From NCBI GenBank assembly GCA_021846845.1, contig JAJZWB010000008.1, positions 1 to 45,246 on the forward strand: a DNA stretch of 45,246 nucleotides. Direction: 5' to 3'. Positions 17,402-25,744 of this stretch are shown one piece after another (within the stretch, counting starts at the first letter, position 1; every line of letters begins with the position of its first letter). Both the position numbers and the translations under genes were made by a program. The notes beneath the pieces are model-generated. The model was not told the DNA's origin and did not search any database. It saw only the letters and a list, made by a program, of their open reading frames with translations. Source of the stretch: Actinomycetes bacterium. GTDB lineage: Bacteria; Actinomycetota; Thermoleophilia; Solirubrobacterales; Solirubrobacteraceae.

Positions 17402-18367
17402 TCAGCTTTCTCTCGCCGACGACCCGGCCCGCGTCCGCCGCGCCAGCATCGAGAGCATCTCGAAGATGGCGTTGGCCGCGAACAGCGCCGTCGGCTGCCC
17501 CGGTCCGTCGTACTGCGGGGCGACCTCGACGACGTCGTAGCCGACGAACTCGATCGCCGCCAGAGCGCGCAGGTGCTGCATCGCCTCGAAGCTGGTGGGG
17601 CCGGCGACCTCCGGCGTGCCCGTGCCGGGGCAGAAGGCGCAGTCGACGAAATCGACGTCGAACGACAGGAACGCGGGACCGTCCCCCAGCCGTCGCGCCA
17701 CGCGCTCGGCCAGCTCCGCGGGCGACATCGAGCTCAGCTCTATCCACGGGATCGTCTCGACTCCCAGCTCCGCCGGGATGCCCTCGTCGTCCTCGCCGTA
17801 GAGCGACCCGCGAATGCCGGCCTGCAACATCCGCCGTGTGTCGACCACGCCCTCCTCGATGGCGCGGCGGAACATCGTCCCGTGCGCGTAGGGCAGCCCG
17901 TTGTAGCTGTCCCAGAGGTCGGTGTGGGAGTCCAGCTGCACCAGCCCGAGCGGGCCGTGGACCGCCGCCAGGGCGCGCAGCTCGGCAAGCGTGACCGAGT
18001 GATCGCCGCCCATCCCGACCGACGGGACGCGGGCGCGCGCCAGTGGCGCGACGAACTCCTCGATCCGCCGCAGCGTCTCCTCGATGTACCCCGGCGCCGT
18101 CGGCGCGTCGCCGTAGTCGATGCACGAGAGCGAGCCGAACACCTGGACCCGCTGGACCGCGTTGTAGGTGCGGATCATCCCGGACGCCGACCGGATCGCC
18201 TCCGGACCGAAGCGCGTGCCCGAGCGAAACGACGTGCCCCCGTCCCAGGGCATTCCGAACACGGCCGCATCGACGCCGTCGAGCTCCCTGACCACGGGAA
18301 GTCGCGCGAAGGTGCGCGGGCCGGTGAAGCGCGGGGCCTCGAGGGCGTTCCAGGGCTCGTAGATCAT
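17402..18367 (-). CDS. Agmatinase/ureohydrolase family metalloenzyme
   Basis: The arginase/agmatinase fold (321 aa) has all dinuclear metal ligands: His123 in GGDHSVTL, Asp146, His148 and Asp150 in LDSHTD, and the Asp pair in SFDVDFVD before PGTGTPE. Enzymes of this family hydrolyse guanidino or formimino groups: agmatine, guanidinobutyrate, guanidine, or formiminoglutamate (giving glutamate and formamide). I choose ATG at 18367, which has GGAGGAG six bases upstream, over a GTG at 18382 that is part of the leader. It is the last gene of the block that begins with the GntR regulator. Two DUF1989 genes suggest a guanidino compound; urocanase plus formamidase suggests formiminoglutamate. Sequence does not decide. 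Confidence 0.88.
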   Translation of the reverse strand: MIYEPWNALEAPRFTGPRTFARLPVVRELDGVDAAVFGMPWDGGTSFRSGTRFGPEAIRSASGMIRTYNAVQRVQVFGSLSCIDYGDAPTAPGYIEETLRRIEEFVAPLARARVPSVGMGGDHSVTLAELRALAAVHGPLGLVQLDSHTDLWDSYNGLPYAHGTMFRRAIEEGVVDTRRMLQAGIRGSLYGEDDEGIPAELGVETIPWIELSSMSPAELAERVARRLGDGPAFLSFDVDFVDCAFCPGTGTPEVAGPTSFEAMQHLRALAAIEFVGYDVVEVAPQYDGPGQPTALFAANAIFEMLSMLARRTRAGSSARES

Positions 18368-18416
18368 GTGGCTCTCCTCCACACTTCAGATCGCGTTGAA
18401 TGCCGCGCGCGGTCGC

Positions 18417-20069
18417 TCATGCGGCCGGCGAGGATGGGAGCAGCGGCGGGACGGACCGGTCCACGGCGACGTCGATCAGCATCGGCCCACCGCGCGTGAT
18501 CGCCGTCTCGATCGCGTCGGCCAGCTTCCCGGGGTCGTCCACGCGGGTGGCGGGACACCCGTACGACTTCGCCATCGCCACCAGATCGACACCGGGCAGC
18601 TCCAGACTCGGCACCCCGGTCATCCCGCCGAAGGCGGCGACCGACTCCAGGATCGCGTAGCGCGCGTTGTCGGAGACGACGAACGTCACCGGCACGCGCA
18701 GCTGGGCCGCGCTCCACAGCGCCTGCGGCGCGAACAGCGCCGAGCCATCGCCCACCAGGCAAACGACGGGGCGATCCGGGCGCGCGAGCGCGATGCCCAC
18801 AGCCGCCGGCATCGCGAACCCCAGTCCGCCGCTGGCGGAGGCGAAGAAGCTCTCCGGCCGGGTGATCCACAGGTGTCGGCGCAGGTCGTTGCGATGCGAC
18901 GGAGCCTCCTCCACCAGCACCGCATCCGCCGGCATCGCGCCCGCAAGCGTCGCCATCAGGAACGCGGGCGAGATCGGCTCGCGAGGCTCCGGCGCCGCCG
19001 GCCGCACTCGGGGAGCGGCGCCGCGGCCGCGGGCAGCCGCGCCGCGTACTCGGGGGCGCTCCTGGAGACGCCCCACGAGCGCCGCCGCGATCGCGCGCAC
19101 GTCACCCACCAGGCTCAGCCGGCTCGGGGCGCGCGCGGCCTCGTCGGGATCGTCGGTGAGGTGGACGATGTCGGGCATGACCCGCTCGCCGGGCTCGTAG
19201 GGCAGGAACGAGAAGACCGGCGCTCCGATCACGATCGCCAGCCCCGCCCCGGCCAGCTGCCCGGCCGCGGTCGCGTAGCCGGGGGCCAGGTGCCCTCGGT
19301 AGAGCGGATGGTCCTCGGGGAAGCCGAGCCGGGGCGACTGCGGCGCTGCCCACACCGGCGCGTCGAGCAGCTCCGCGAGCCGGGTCACCTCGGCCCATGC
19401 GCCGTCACGGTCGACTCCTCCCCCGACCACGATCGCCACCTCGTCCTCCGCCGCCAGGCGAGCCGCGAGCTCGTCCAGGGCCTCACGCCCGGGGCTGGCA
19501 GCACCGTGCATCTCTCCCCGGGGCCGGGCCGTCCAGCCGCCGTCCGCGGCCTCGTTCCAGTCATCGGCGGGGACCGACACGAACACGGGCCCGTAGGGCC
19601 GGGTCTGGGCGAGGGCCCAGGCGCGGGCGATCGCCGCCGGAACGTCCTGCGCGCGCGCCGGCTGCTCGCTGCGCTTCACGTACGGCGCCATCAGCTCCAC
19701 GGCGCGCGCGAACAGGTAGGGCTCAAGGGCCAGGTGCCGGCGGTCCTGGTTGCCGCCGGTGATCACCAGCGGCGCCCGGTTGTGGAAGGCGTTCACGACC
19801 GCCCCCATCGCGTTGCCCACGCCGCAGGCGCTGTGCAGGTTCACGAACGCCGGCCGACCGGTCGCCTGCGCGTACCCGTCCGCCATCGCCACGGCGACGG
19901 ACTCGTGCAGCGCCATCACGTAACTGAAGTCCTGCGGCAGATCCGCGAGCAGGCCCAGCTCGGTCGAGCCGGGGTTGCCGAAGATCGTGGTCATCCCGCG
20001 GTCGCGCAGCAGATCGATCGTCGCGCCGCGCACGGAGGGGCGCGCGGCGCTTGAAGCGGCAGCCTCCAT
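18417..20069 (-). CDS. Thiamine-diphosphate enzyme, benzoylformate decarboxylase-like
   Basis: This 550-residue ThDP enzyme most resembles MdlC: GNPGSTEL (Ser35, equivalent to the active-site Ser26), the cofactor-activating Glu56 in LHESVAVAMADGYAQ, and NLHSACGVGNAMG with His79 (equivalent to His70). The ThDP motif GDGSALFAPQALWSAAQ ending in SDN is intact. The position of MdlC His281, in GAPVFRYH as I recall it, is a leucine here (GAPVFSFL, Leu289), so the reaction may differ. Family members decarboxylate 2-oxo acids. A glycine/arginine-rich linker (about 345-375) separates the middle and C-terminal domains. The ATG at 20069 follows the lyase stop by six bases. It may act with the FMN hydroxyacid dehydrogenase of the adjacent block. 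Confidence 0.85.
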   Translation of the reverse strand: MEAAASSAARPSVRGATIDLLRDRGMTTIFGNPGSTELGLLADLPQDFSYVMALHESVAVAMADGYAQATGRPAFVNLHSACGVGNAMGAVVNAFHNRAPLVITGGNQDRRHLALEPYLFARAVELMAPYVKRSEQPARAQDVPAAIARAWALAQTRPYGPVFVSVPADDWNEAADGGWTARPRGEMHGAASPGREALDELAARLAAEDEVAIVVGGGVDRDGAWAEVTRLAELLDAPVWAAPQSPRLGFPEDHPLYRGHLAPGYATAAGQLAGAGLAIVIGAPVFSFLPYEPGERVMPDIVHLTDDPDEAARAPSRLSLVGDVRAIAAALVGRLQERPRVRGAAARGRGAAPRVRPAAPEPREPISPAFLMATLAGAMPADAVLVEEAPSHRNDLRRHLWITRPESFFASASGGLGFAMPAAVGIALARPDRPVVCLVGDGSALFAPQALWSAAQLRVPVTFVVSDNARYAILESVAAFGGMTGVPSLELPGVDLVAMAKSYGCPATRVDDPGKLADAIETAITRGGPMLIDVAVDRSVPPLLPSSPAA

Positions 20070-20075
20070 CGGGCG

Positions 20076-21248
20076 TCAGCCGGCGGTCAGGCGCCGGTAC
20101 GCCTCTGGGTCGGTGGCGCCCTCGGTGCTGATCAGCAGGACCCGTGACGTCTGGTCGAGCGAGAGGCCCTCACCCGCACCGGCGAGCCCCTCGTCGTCGA
20201 CCATGGCCAGCAGCGCCGCCAGCCCGGCGGCGCCGCACTCGCCGGCGACGATCCCGTCCCGGGCCAGAAGCCTGGTCGCCTCCGGGATGAAGGAGTCCGG
20301 CACCGCGAGGTAGAGGTCGATCCCGCGGGAGACGATCGGCCAGGCGACCAGCGACGGGGTCGCGCAGTTGAGCCCGGCCATGACCGACGTCTGGGGATGG
20401 CCGAGCGTGACGATCCGCCCTGCGGCCACCGACTCCAGCACGCACGCCGCCGAGGTCGGCTCCACGCCGACCAGGGCGGGGCGGGGCGCCGGGCGCGACC
20501 AGTAGTGGCCGACGAGCGCGGCGGCCAGGGCGCCGACGCCGATCGGGACCACGACCACGTCCGGTTGCGGTCGGCCTCCGGCCTCGAGCGCCTCGTCGAT
20601 CTCGGCGAAGATCGTGCTGTAGCCCTCGATCACCCACGCCGGCACCTGCTCGTAGCCGGGCCACGACGTGTCGGAGATCACCAGGCAGCGCGGGCCGGCG
20701 TCCCCGGCCGAGCGCTCGACCGCGTCCTCGTAGCCGCCGTCCACGACGGTCACCGCCGCGCCCTCGCCCTCGATCGCCGCGATCCGCGCGGGCACCATGT
20801 CCGCCGGTACGTAGATGTGTGAGTCCAGGCCGAGGAGCGCCGCTATGTGCGCGACCGCGCGCCCGTGATTGCCGTCGGTGGCCGCGGTGAGGGTCAGCGG
20901 ACGGGCTCGGGCCACCTCCGCTCGCAGCCGCTGAAACGACGGGATCTCCTCCAGCGTCGCGCCGAGGTGCGCGACCAGCGCGCGATAGACCGCCCAGGAG
21001 GCGCCCAGCACCTTGAACGACGTCAGTCCCAGGCGCTCGGACTCATCCTTGACCAGCACCTCGCCCACCCCGACCCGCCGCGCCGCCGCCGGTGCGCTGC
21101 GCAGCGGCGTGGCGCGATAGCCGGGCATCGCCGCATGGAACGAGCGTGGGGACACGGACGGAATCGGGACGTCCAGCGACGCCGGCGGATTGGGCTGCGC
21201 GAGCGCGAAGGCGGAGCCGTCGCGTGCCACCAGTCCGGACGCGCTCAC
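20076..21248 (-). CDS. Diaminopropionate ammonia-lyase-like PLP enzyme
   Basis: A fold-type II PLP enzyme (390 aa) that follows the YgeX/DpaL pattern: VKDESERLGLTSFKVLGASW with the Schiff-base lysine in SFKVLG, TAATDGNHGRAVA, IGVGALAAALVG as phosphate/PLP loop, TSVMAGLNCATPS, and the C-terminal LISTEGATDPEAYRR. DpaL converts 2,3-diaminopropionate to pyruvate and two ammonia. In E. coli ygeX lies beside xdh and hyuA genes, similar to the neighbourhood here (Mo-hydroxylase directly upstream, HyuA genes in the island). The start GTG at 21248 lies inside the last unit of a tandem repeat, and residues 2-8 (SASGLVA) are repeat-encoded. Threonine dehydratase-like activity on another amino acid is possible. 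Confidence 0.87.
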   Translation of the reverse strand: MSASGLVARDGSAFALAQPNPPASLDVPIPSVSPRSFHAAMPGYRATPLRSAPAAARRVGVGEVLVKDESERLGLTSFKVLGASWAVYRALVAHLGATLEEIPSFQRLRAEVARARPLTLTAATDGNHGRAVAHIAALLGLDSHIYVPADMVPARIAAIEGEGAAVTVVDGGYEDAVERSAGDAGPRCLVISDTSWPGYEQVPAWVIEGYSTIFAEIDEALEAGGRPQPDVVVVPIGVGALAAALVGHYWSRPAPRPALVGVEPTSAACVLESVAAGRIVTLGHPQTSVMAGLNCATPSLVAWPIVSRGIDLYLAVPDSFIPEATRLLARDGIVAGECGAAGLAALLAMVDDEGLAGAGEGLSLDQTSRVLLISTEGATDPEAYRRLTAG

Positions 21249-21366
21249 GATGCACCGGGCCGGGCGCGCTCACGATGCACCGGGCCGGACGCGCTCACCA
21301 TGCCACCAGGCCGGACGCGCCCACCATGCACCGAGCCGGACGCGCTCACGATGCCACCGAGCCGCT
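21227..21366. repeat. Tandem array of about 25-bp units spanning the hydroxylase stop and lyase start
   Basis: On the minus strand units with core GTGAGCGCGTCCGG start at 21248, 21273, 21298, 21323 (degenerate, GTGGGC) and 21349, so spacing is 25-26 bp. The first contains the lyase GTG start and the last contains the stop of the large hydroxylase subunit (TGA at 21348-21346). The tail motif GTGGCA is shared by the ends of both genes. Each intact unit holds a GTGA, the same stop/start overlap found at other junctions of this operon. Confidence 0.9.
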
Positions 21367-23685
21367 CGCGCCTCGCGCCGCCTGGAGCGCGTCGAGCAGC
21401 CGCTCCGGAGTCATCGGCAGCCTTTGGAGGCGTACGCCGACCGCGTCCTGGATGGCGCTCGCCAGCGCGGGAGCCGATGGCCCGATCGGCGGCTCGCCGA
21501 TCCCCCTGGCGCCGAGCGGTCCCTTGCCCGGGTGCAGCTCCAGCCCGATCGCGCGGATGTCGGGCAGGTCGACGGAGCTCGGGATCAGGTACTCGGCGAA
21601 CAGCGTCGAGCTGGGCACGCCGTCGACGAGCTCGACGTCCTCGCTCAGCGCGTAGCCGACGCCCTGCGCCACCGCGCCCTGGATCTGCCCCTCGACGCGC
21701 TGCATGCTGATCGCCCGCCCGACGTCGTGGCAGGCCACGTACTTGAGGACCCTCACCTGCCCGGTCGACTCGTCGACCTCCACCTCGGCCGCGTGCGCCC
21801 CGTGGGTGTAGTCCGGGAACGAGCGTCCCCGCCCGGTCTCCCTGTCGAACTCCCCGGTCTCGGCCTCGAAGGTCTCGTGGACGTAGGGCATCACGCCCTG
21901 GTGCTCTGCCGCCTGGGCCACCTCGGCCATCGTGAGCGAGCGATCGCCCACCGAGACCCGGTTGTCCTCGAAGCTCAGCTGCGCCGGCTCGCACTCCAGC
22001 AGGGCGGCCGCCACCGGCTCCAGCTTCGAGCGCAGCGAACGGGCCACCTTGAGCACCGCGTTGCCCGACATGTAGAGCTGCCGGGTGGCGAAGGTGCCCC
22101 CGGTCAGCGGGGTCAGGGCACTGTCGCCGATGTGGACCGAGGTCCGGTCGACGGTGACGCCGAGGATCTCCCCGGCGATGTTCGCCAGCGATGCCGCCTG
22201 TCCGGCGCCGAGGTCGGTGACGCCCGCCCGGATGACCATCGTGCCGTCCTGCTCGAGCCCGATCCAGGCCGAGGCGCGATCGGCGAAGAACACCGAGCGT
22301 CCGTAGGGCTGCATGCTGCAGGCGAAGCCGCGGCCGATCCTGGAATGCGGCCCGCTCGGCCGGGAGGGCGGTCCGAGCTCCGCCAGCACCCGCTCCATGC
22401 ACTCGCCGACGCCGACGCCGGTGTCGATGGGCTCCCCGGTCACGCGCAGGTCGCCGCGCTGCACGAAGTTGCGCCGACGCACCTCGGCTGGGTCGAGCCC
22501 CAGCAGCTCGGCGATCCGGTCCATCTGCGACTCGTAGCCGAACACGACCTGCATCGCGCCAAACCCGCGGAACGCGCTGGTGGGCACGTTGTTGGTGAAC
22601 ACGGCGGTGCTCTCCACGCGCGCGTCCTGCACCCGGTAGGGGCCGGTCGCGTTCACCGTGGCGGCGAACAGCACGCGCGAGCTGAGCAGCGGGTAGGCGC
22701 CGGCGTCGCCGACGATCCTCACGTCCTGGGCGACGATCGTGCCGTCCCGCCTGACGCCGGTCCGGTAGCGCATCGTGAACGGGTGGCGCTTGTAGCGGGC
22801 CAGGAGCGACTCCTGCCGGGTCCAGACCATGCGCACCGGGCGGCGCGTCCTCCACACCAGCAGCGCGAGGAACGGCTCGATTGTCATGTCCTCCTTGCCG
22901 CCGAAGCCGCCTCCCATGTAGGAGGCGATCACCCGCACGCGGCTGTGCGGCAGCTTGAGGATCTCCGCGATCTCCCTCGCGTGCTCGATCACCTGGGTCG
23001 AGACGCGCAGGGTCAGAACGCCGTCGGAGTCGATCCAGCCGATCCCGGCCTCCGGCTCCAGGTACGCGTGGTCGACGCGCTGGCTGCGATAGGTCTCCTC
23101 CACGACCAGATCCGCAGACCGCATCGCAGCATCGACATCTCCGATCGAGGAGCGCCAGTCGACGTAGCGGTTGCCGCCCGCATGGATGGCGGGCGCATCG
23201 TCGCGCAGCGCCTCCTCGGGGTCGAACACGCCCGGCAGCTCCTCGTACTCGACGTCGACCAGCCCGGCGGCCTCGAGCGCCGCGCCGGGCGTCTCCGCGG
23301 CGATCACCGCGACAGGCTCCCCGTCGTAGCGCACGCGATCGGCGGCCAGCACCGGCTGCTGGATCGCGTCCACGCCCAGGCCGCTGGCCTCGTCGTGGAT
23401 CCCGTTGTGCGGAACGTCGGCCGCGGTCAGCACGGCGCGCACGCCCGGAACCGCGCGTGCCGCGCTCGTGTCGATAGCCACGATCCGCGCGGACGGCAGC
23501 TGGGCGCGCACCACGACCCCGTGCAGCATCCCGGGGAAGCCCCAGTCGTCGGCATAGGGCAGCGTTCCCGCGACCTTCTCGACGAAGTCGCGGTGGTGAA
23601 CGGGCGCGCCGCGCCGCGAGGCGTCAGGCGACGCCTGCTCGGGCGCCACGATCGTCGCGTCGCGATCGGCGATCTCAGTCGACAA
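21346..23685 (-). CDS. Xanthine dehydrogenase-type molybdenum hydroxylase, large subunit
   Basis: Molybdopterin-binding subunit (779 aa) of a three-subunit XDH-family hydroxylase. It has MGGGFGGKE (Mo-pterin contact), TSAFRGFGAMQ, the GVTDLGAGQAASLANIA block and the C-terminal GARGIGEPPIGP carrying the catalytic glutamate next to molybdenum. Enzymes of this family insert water oxygen into N-heterocycles or aldehydes. The loop lacks the cysteine motif of form I CO dehydrogenase (VAYRCSFR), so CO oxidation is unlikely. The start is TTG at 23685: GGAGG lies six bases upstream, and it overlaps the small-subunit gene by 11 bases. The 3' end runs into a tandem repeat, so the tail GASGSVAS may be repeat-derived. 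Confidence 0.93.
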   Translation of the reverse strand: MSTEIADRDATIVAPEQASPDASRRGAPVHHRDFVEKVAGTLPYADDWGFPGMLHGVVVRAQLPSARIVAIDTSAARAVPGVRAVLTAADVPHNGIHDEASGLGVDAIQQPVLAADRVRYDGEPVAVIAAETPGAALEAAGLVDVEYEELPGVFDPEEALRDDAPAIHAGGNRYVDWRSSIGDVDAAMRSADLVVEETYRSQRVDHAYLEPEAGIGWIDSDGVLTLRVSTQVIEHAREIAEILKLPHSRVRVIASYMGGGFGGKEDMTIEPFLALLVWRTRRPVRMVWTRQESLLARYKRHPFTMRYRTGVRRDGTIVAQDVRIVGDAGAYPLLSSRVLFAATVNATGPYRVQDARVESTAVFTNNVPTSAFRGFGAMQVVFGYESQMDRIAELLGLDPAEVRRRNFVQRGDLRVTGEPIDTGVGVGECMERVLAELGPPSRPSGPHSRIGRGFACSMQPYGRSVFFADRASAWIGLEQDGTMVIRAGVTDLGAGQAASLANIAGEILGVTVDRTSVHIGDSALTPLTGGTFATRQLYMSGNAVLKVARSLRSKLEPVAAALLECEPAQLSFEDNRVSVGDRSLTMAEVAQAAEHQGVMPYVHETFEAETGEFDRETGRGRSFPDYTHGAHAAEVEVDESTGQVRVLKYVACHDVGRAISMQRVEGQIQGAVAQGVGYALSEDVELVDGVPSSTLFAEYLIPSSVDLPDIRAIGLELHPGKGPLGARGIGEPPIGPSAPALASAIQDAVGVRLQRLPMTPERLLDALQAARGASGSVAS

Positions 23686-24163
23686 CCGACACCTCCTGGC
23701 GTGCGTCCCGGTACGCCTCGATGGCGTCCAGGATCTTCGTGTAACCGGTGCAGCGGCAGAAGTTGCCCGACAGCGCCGACCTCAGCTCCTCACGATCCGC
23801 TCGCGGATGCCGGTCCAGATACCACTTGGCCGTCAGCAGCATCCCCGGCGTGCAGAACCCGCACTGCGAGCCGGCATGCGTGAGAAAGGCCTCCTGCAGC
23901 GGGTGGAGCTCCCCCTCCGCCGCCAGTCCGCGGACCGTCGTCACCGCCCGCCCGTCGACCTGGACAGCGAACGTGAGGCACGAGTTGACCGGCTCGCCGT
24001 CGAGCAGGACCGTGCACGTGCCGCAGACGCCCTCGCCGCAGCCCAGCTTGACCTCCAGTCCTCCGGCCTCGGTGCGCAGCAGCTCCAGCAGCGACATGTT
24101 CGGGTCGACCGTCGCGCTCACCGGGCGGCCGTTGACCTCAAGGGCGATCTCGTGCTTGCTCAT
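23675..24163 (-). CDS. Xanthine dehydrogenase-type hydroxylase, [2Fe-2S] subunit
   Basis: This 162-residue iron-sulfur subunit carries the plant-ferredoxin cluster (LGCGEGVCGTCTVLLDG then NSC, about residues 40-62) and the alpha-helical cluster domain (QCGFCTPGM and GNFCRCTGY). All eight cysteines are present, so both clusters should assemble. It passes electrons from the molybdenum site to the FAD subunit. ATG at 24163 overlaps the FAD-subunit stop (ATGA). Gene order FAD-FeS-Mo is common in actinobacterial hydroxylases of this class. Confidence 0.95.
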   Translation of the reverse strand: MSKHEIALEVNGRPVSATVDPNMSLLELLRTEAGGLEVKLGCGEGVCGTCTVLLDGEPVNSCLTFAVQVDGRAVTTVRGLAAEGELHPLQEAFLTHAGSQCGFCTPGMLLTAKWYLDRHPRADREELRSALSGNFCRCTGYTKILDAIEAYRDARQEVSVVD

Positions 24164-25062
24164 GCCCGGGCTCCGTTCCCGTGGTCGGTGTGGACGGCGC
24201 CGGCAGCTCGATCGGCAGCGGTCAGCAGCGCGCGGCCGGCCAGGACCGAGACCAGCCGGCGCCTGTACTCACGGCCCGCGTGGGTGTGGGGCCCGACCTC
24301 GATCTCGGCGGCGACCGCCCGCGCGACCTCGCCGACCGCGTCCTCGCCGATCCGCTCGCCGATCAGCGGGCGGGCCGCTTGGGAGACGTCGACCGGACGG
24401 TCCGAGACCGCCCCGACGACGAGACGGACCGAGAGGCAGCGATCGTCTTCGTCAAGGGCGACCGTCGCGGCCGCCTCGACCAGCGCGAAGTCCCCGGCGC
24501 GCCTGGCGATCTCCTGAAACGAGCTGCCACGGCGCCCGCCGGGCACCGGGAAGCGCACGGCGGTGACCACCTCCCCGGGCTCGAGCGAGGTCGTGAAGTG
24601 CGTCACGAACAGATCCCCGGCGGGGATCGCGCGCTCGCCGCCGGGACCGAGCACCGTGACCGTCGCCCCCTCGGCGACGGCGACGGTCGCAAGCTCGGCG
24701 GTCGGCTCGCCGTGCGCCAGCGAGCCGCCGATCGTCCCCCGGTGGCGAACGCGCACGTTGCCGATGTGCGTCACGGCCTCGGTCAGCATCGGGCAGGAGC
24801 CTCGGACGACTTCCGAGTGCTCGATGTCCGCGTGGCGGACCAGCGCCGACAGGACCAGCTCCGCATCGACGAGATCGACGCTGCGATCCGCGGCCGCGGA
24901 CACGTCCACCAGCAGCGAGGGCGCGGCGAGGCGCAGCATCATCATCGGGACCAGGCTCTGCCCTCCTGCGATCACCCGTGCGTCCTCGCCCCCGCCCTCC
25001 AGCAGGTCGACGGCCTCGGGCCAGGATGAGGCCCGCACGTACTCGAACGGCGCGCTGTACAT
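24160..25062 (-). CDS. Xanthine dehydrogenase-type hydroxylase, FAD subunit
   Basis: This FAD-binding medium subunit (300 aa) has AGGQSLVPMMMLRLAAPSLL and RHRGTIGGSLAHGEPTAELA, the two FAD-contact loops of the CoxM/XdhB family. The C-terminal CO_deh_flav_C-like part follows (about 180-290). It accepts electrons from the 2Fe-2S subunit and passes them to NAD+ or another acceptor. The start is ATG at 25062, four bases after the stop of the racemase-like gene; in-frame codons farther upstream lie within that gene and are rejected. The subunit completes the enzyme encoded at 21346-25062. Confidence 0.93.
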   Translation of the reverse strand: MYSAPFEYVRASSWPEAVDLLEGGGEDARVIAGGQSLVPMMMLRLAAPSLLVDVSAAADRSVDLVDAELVLSALVRHADIEHSEVVRGSCPMLTEAVTHIGNVRVRHRGTIGGSLAHGEPTAELATVAVAEGATVTVLGPGGERAIPAGDLFVTHFTTSLEPGEVVTAVRFPVPGGRRGSSFQEIARRAGDFALVEAAATVALDEDDRCLSVRLVVGAVSDRPVDVSQAARPLIGERIGEDAVGEVARAVAAEIEVGPHTHAGREYRRRLVSVLAGRALLTAADRAAGAVHTDHGNGARA

Positions 25063-25066
25063 GGGA

Positions 25067-25744
25067 CTAGCCGGCGGCGGCGCCGAGGTGGTCCAGGACC
25101 ACGGACAGCGCGGCCTGGTTGGAGGTGACCACGGGCAGGCCCAGTTCGCGATGGATGTCCTCACGCGCGTCGAAGGCGCGGAAGTTGGTGCACGAGGCGA
25201 ACGCCAGGTCGATATCGGCGCCCGCGAGCCGCTCGACGGCGAACTCGACGATCCGCTCGGGCTCGACGTCGGCGATCGCGAAGTTGTCGGTGATGCCGAG
25301 CCCGTGGATGGCCACCACCTCCAGCCCATCGTCCTGAAGGCTCTGGGCGATCTTCTCGTTGAGGGCGTCCACGTAGGGCGTGATCACACCCACCCGCTGG
25401 CCGCCGGCCGCGCGGATCGCCTGCCGCACGGAGGCGGCGACGCTGAACGAGACCGCCCCGGTGCGCTCTCCGATCCGCCGCACGAGCTCCGCCTCGTATT
25501 CGTTCCCGCGCAGCGCGCCCGCGCTGGTGCAGCCGAACACCATCACGTCCGGCCTGGTGGTCCCCAGATCCGTGATCGCGACCGGGAGGTGGTCGTCGAT
25601 CATCGCCGACTCGCCCTCCGGGGTGGTCTCCTCCAGGTACATGCGCGCGGTGTGAAGCGTGCAGTCGGCCGGAAGCCGCCGGTAGAAGTCGACCTCGGCG
25701 ACGGTGTTGGACGAGGGCACGATCAGCCCGATGCGGGTGCTCAT
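25067..25744 (-). CDS. Maleate isomerase / Asp-Glu racemase superfamily protein
   Basis: A 225-residue protein of the maleate cis-trans isomerase/arylmalonate decarboxylase group. Both catalytic cysteines are seen: VFGCTSAGAL (about residue 70) and FASCTNFRAFD (about residue 190). Two cysteines favour an isomerase or racemase over arylmalonate decarboxylase, which keeps only one. RIGLIVPSSNT at the N terminus is the usual first strand and loop. The ATG at 25744 shares a base with the stop of the amidohydrolase (TGATG). Possible jobs are isomerising maleate-like diacids or racemising a hydantoin or amino acid in the same pathway. Hydantoin racemases are in the same superfamily but have somewhat different motifs. 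Confidence 0.82.
   Translation of the reverse strand: MSTRIGLIVPSSNTVAEVDFYRRLPADCTLHTARMYLEETTPEGESAMIDDHLPVAITDLGTTRPDVMVFGCTSAGALRGNEYEAELVRRIGERTGAVSFSVAASVRQAIRAAGGQRVGVITPYVDALNEKIAQSLQDDGLEVVAIHGLGITDNFAIADVEPERIVEFAVERLAGADIDLAFASCTNFRAFDAREDIHRELGLPVVTSNQAALSVVLDHLGAAAG

Noticed and set aside
18368-18382. GTG start at 18382 for the ureohydrolase
   Set aside because: The GTGGAGGAG segment is itself the ribosome binding site of the ATG at 18367.
21346-25062. Form I CO dehydrogenase (CoxMSL)
   Set aside because: Subunit order and folds are shared, but the large subunit has FRGFGAMQ where CO dehydrogenases carry the VAYRCSFR active-site loop, and no cox accessory genes are nearby.
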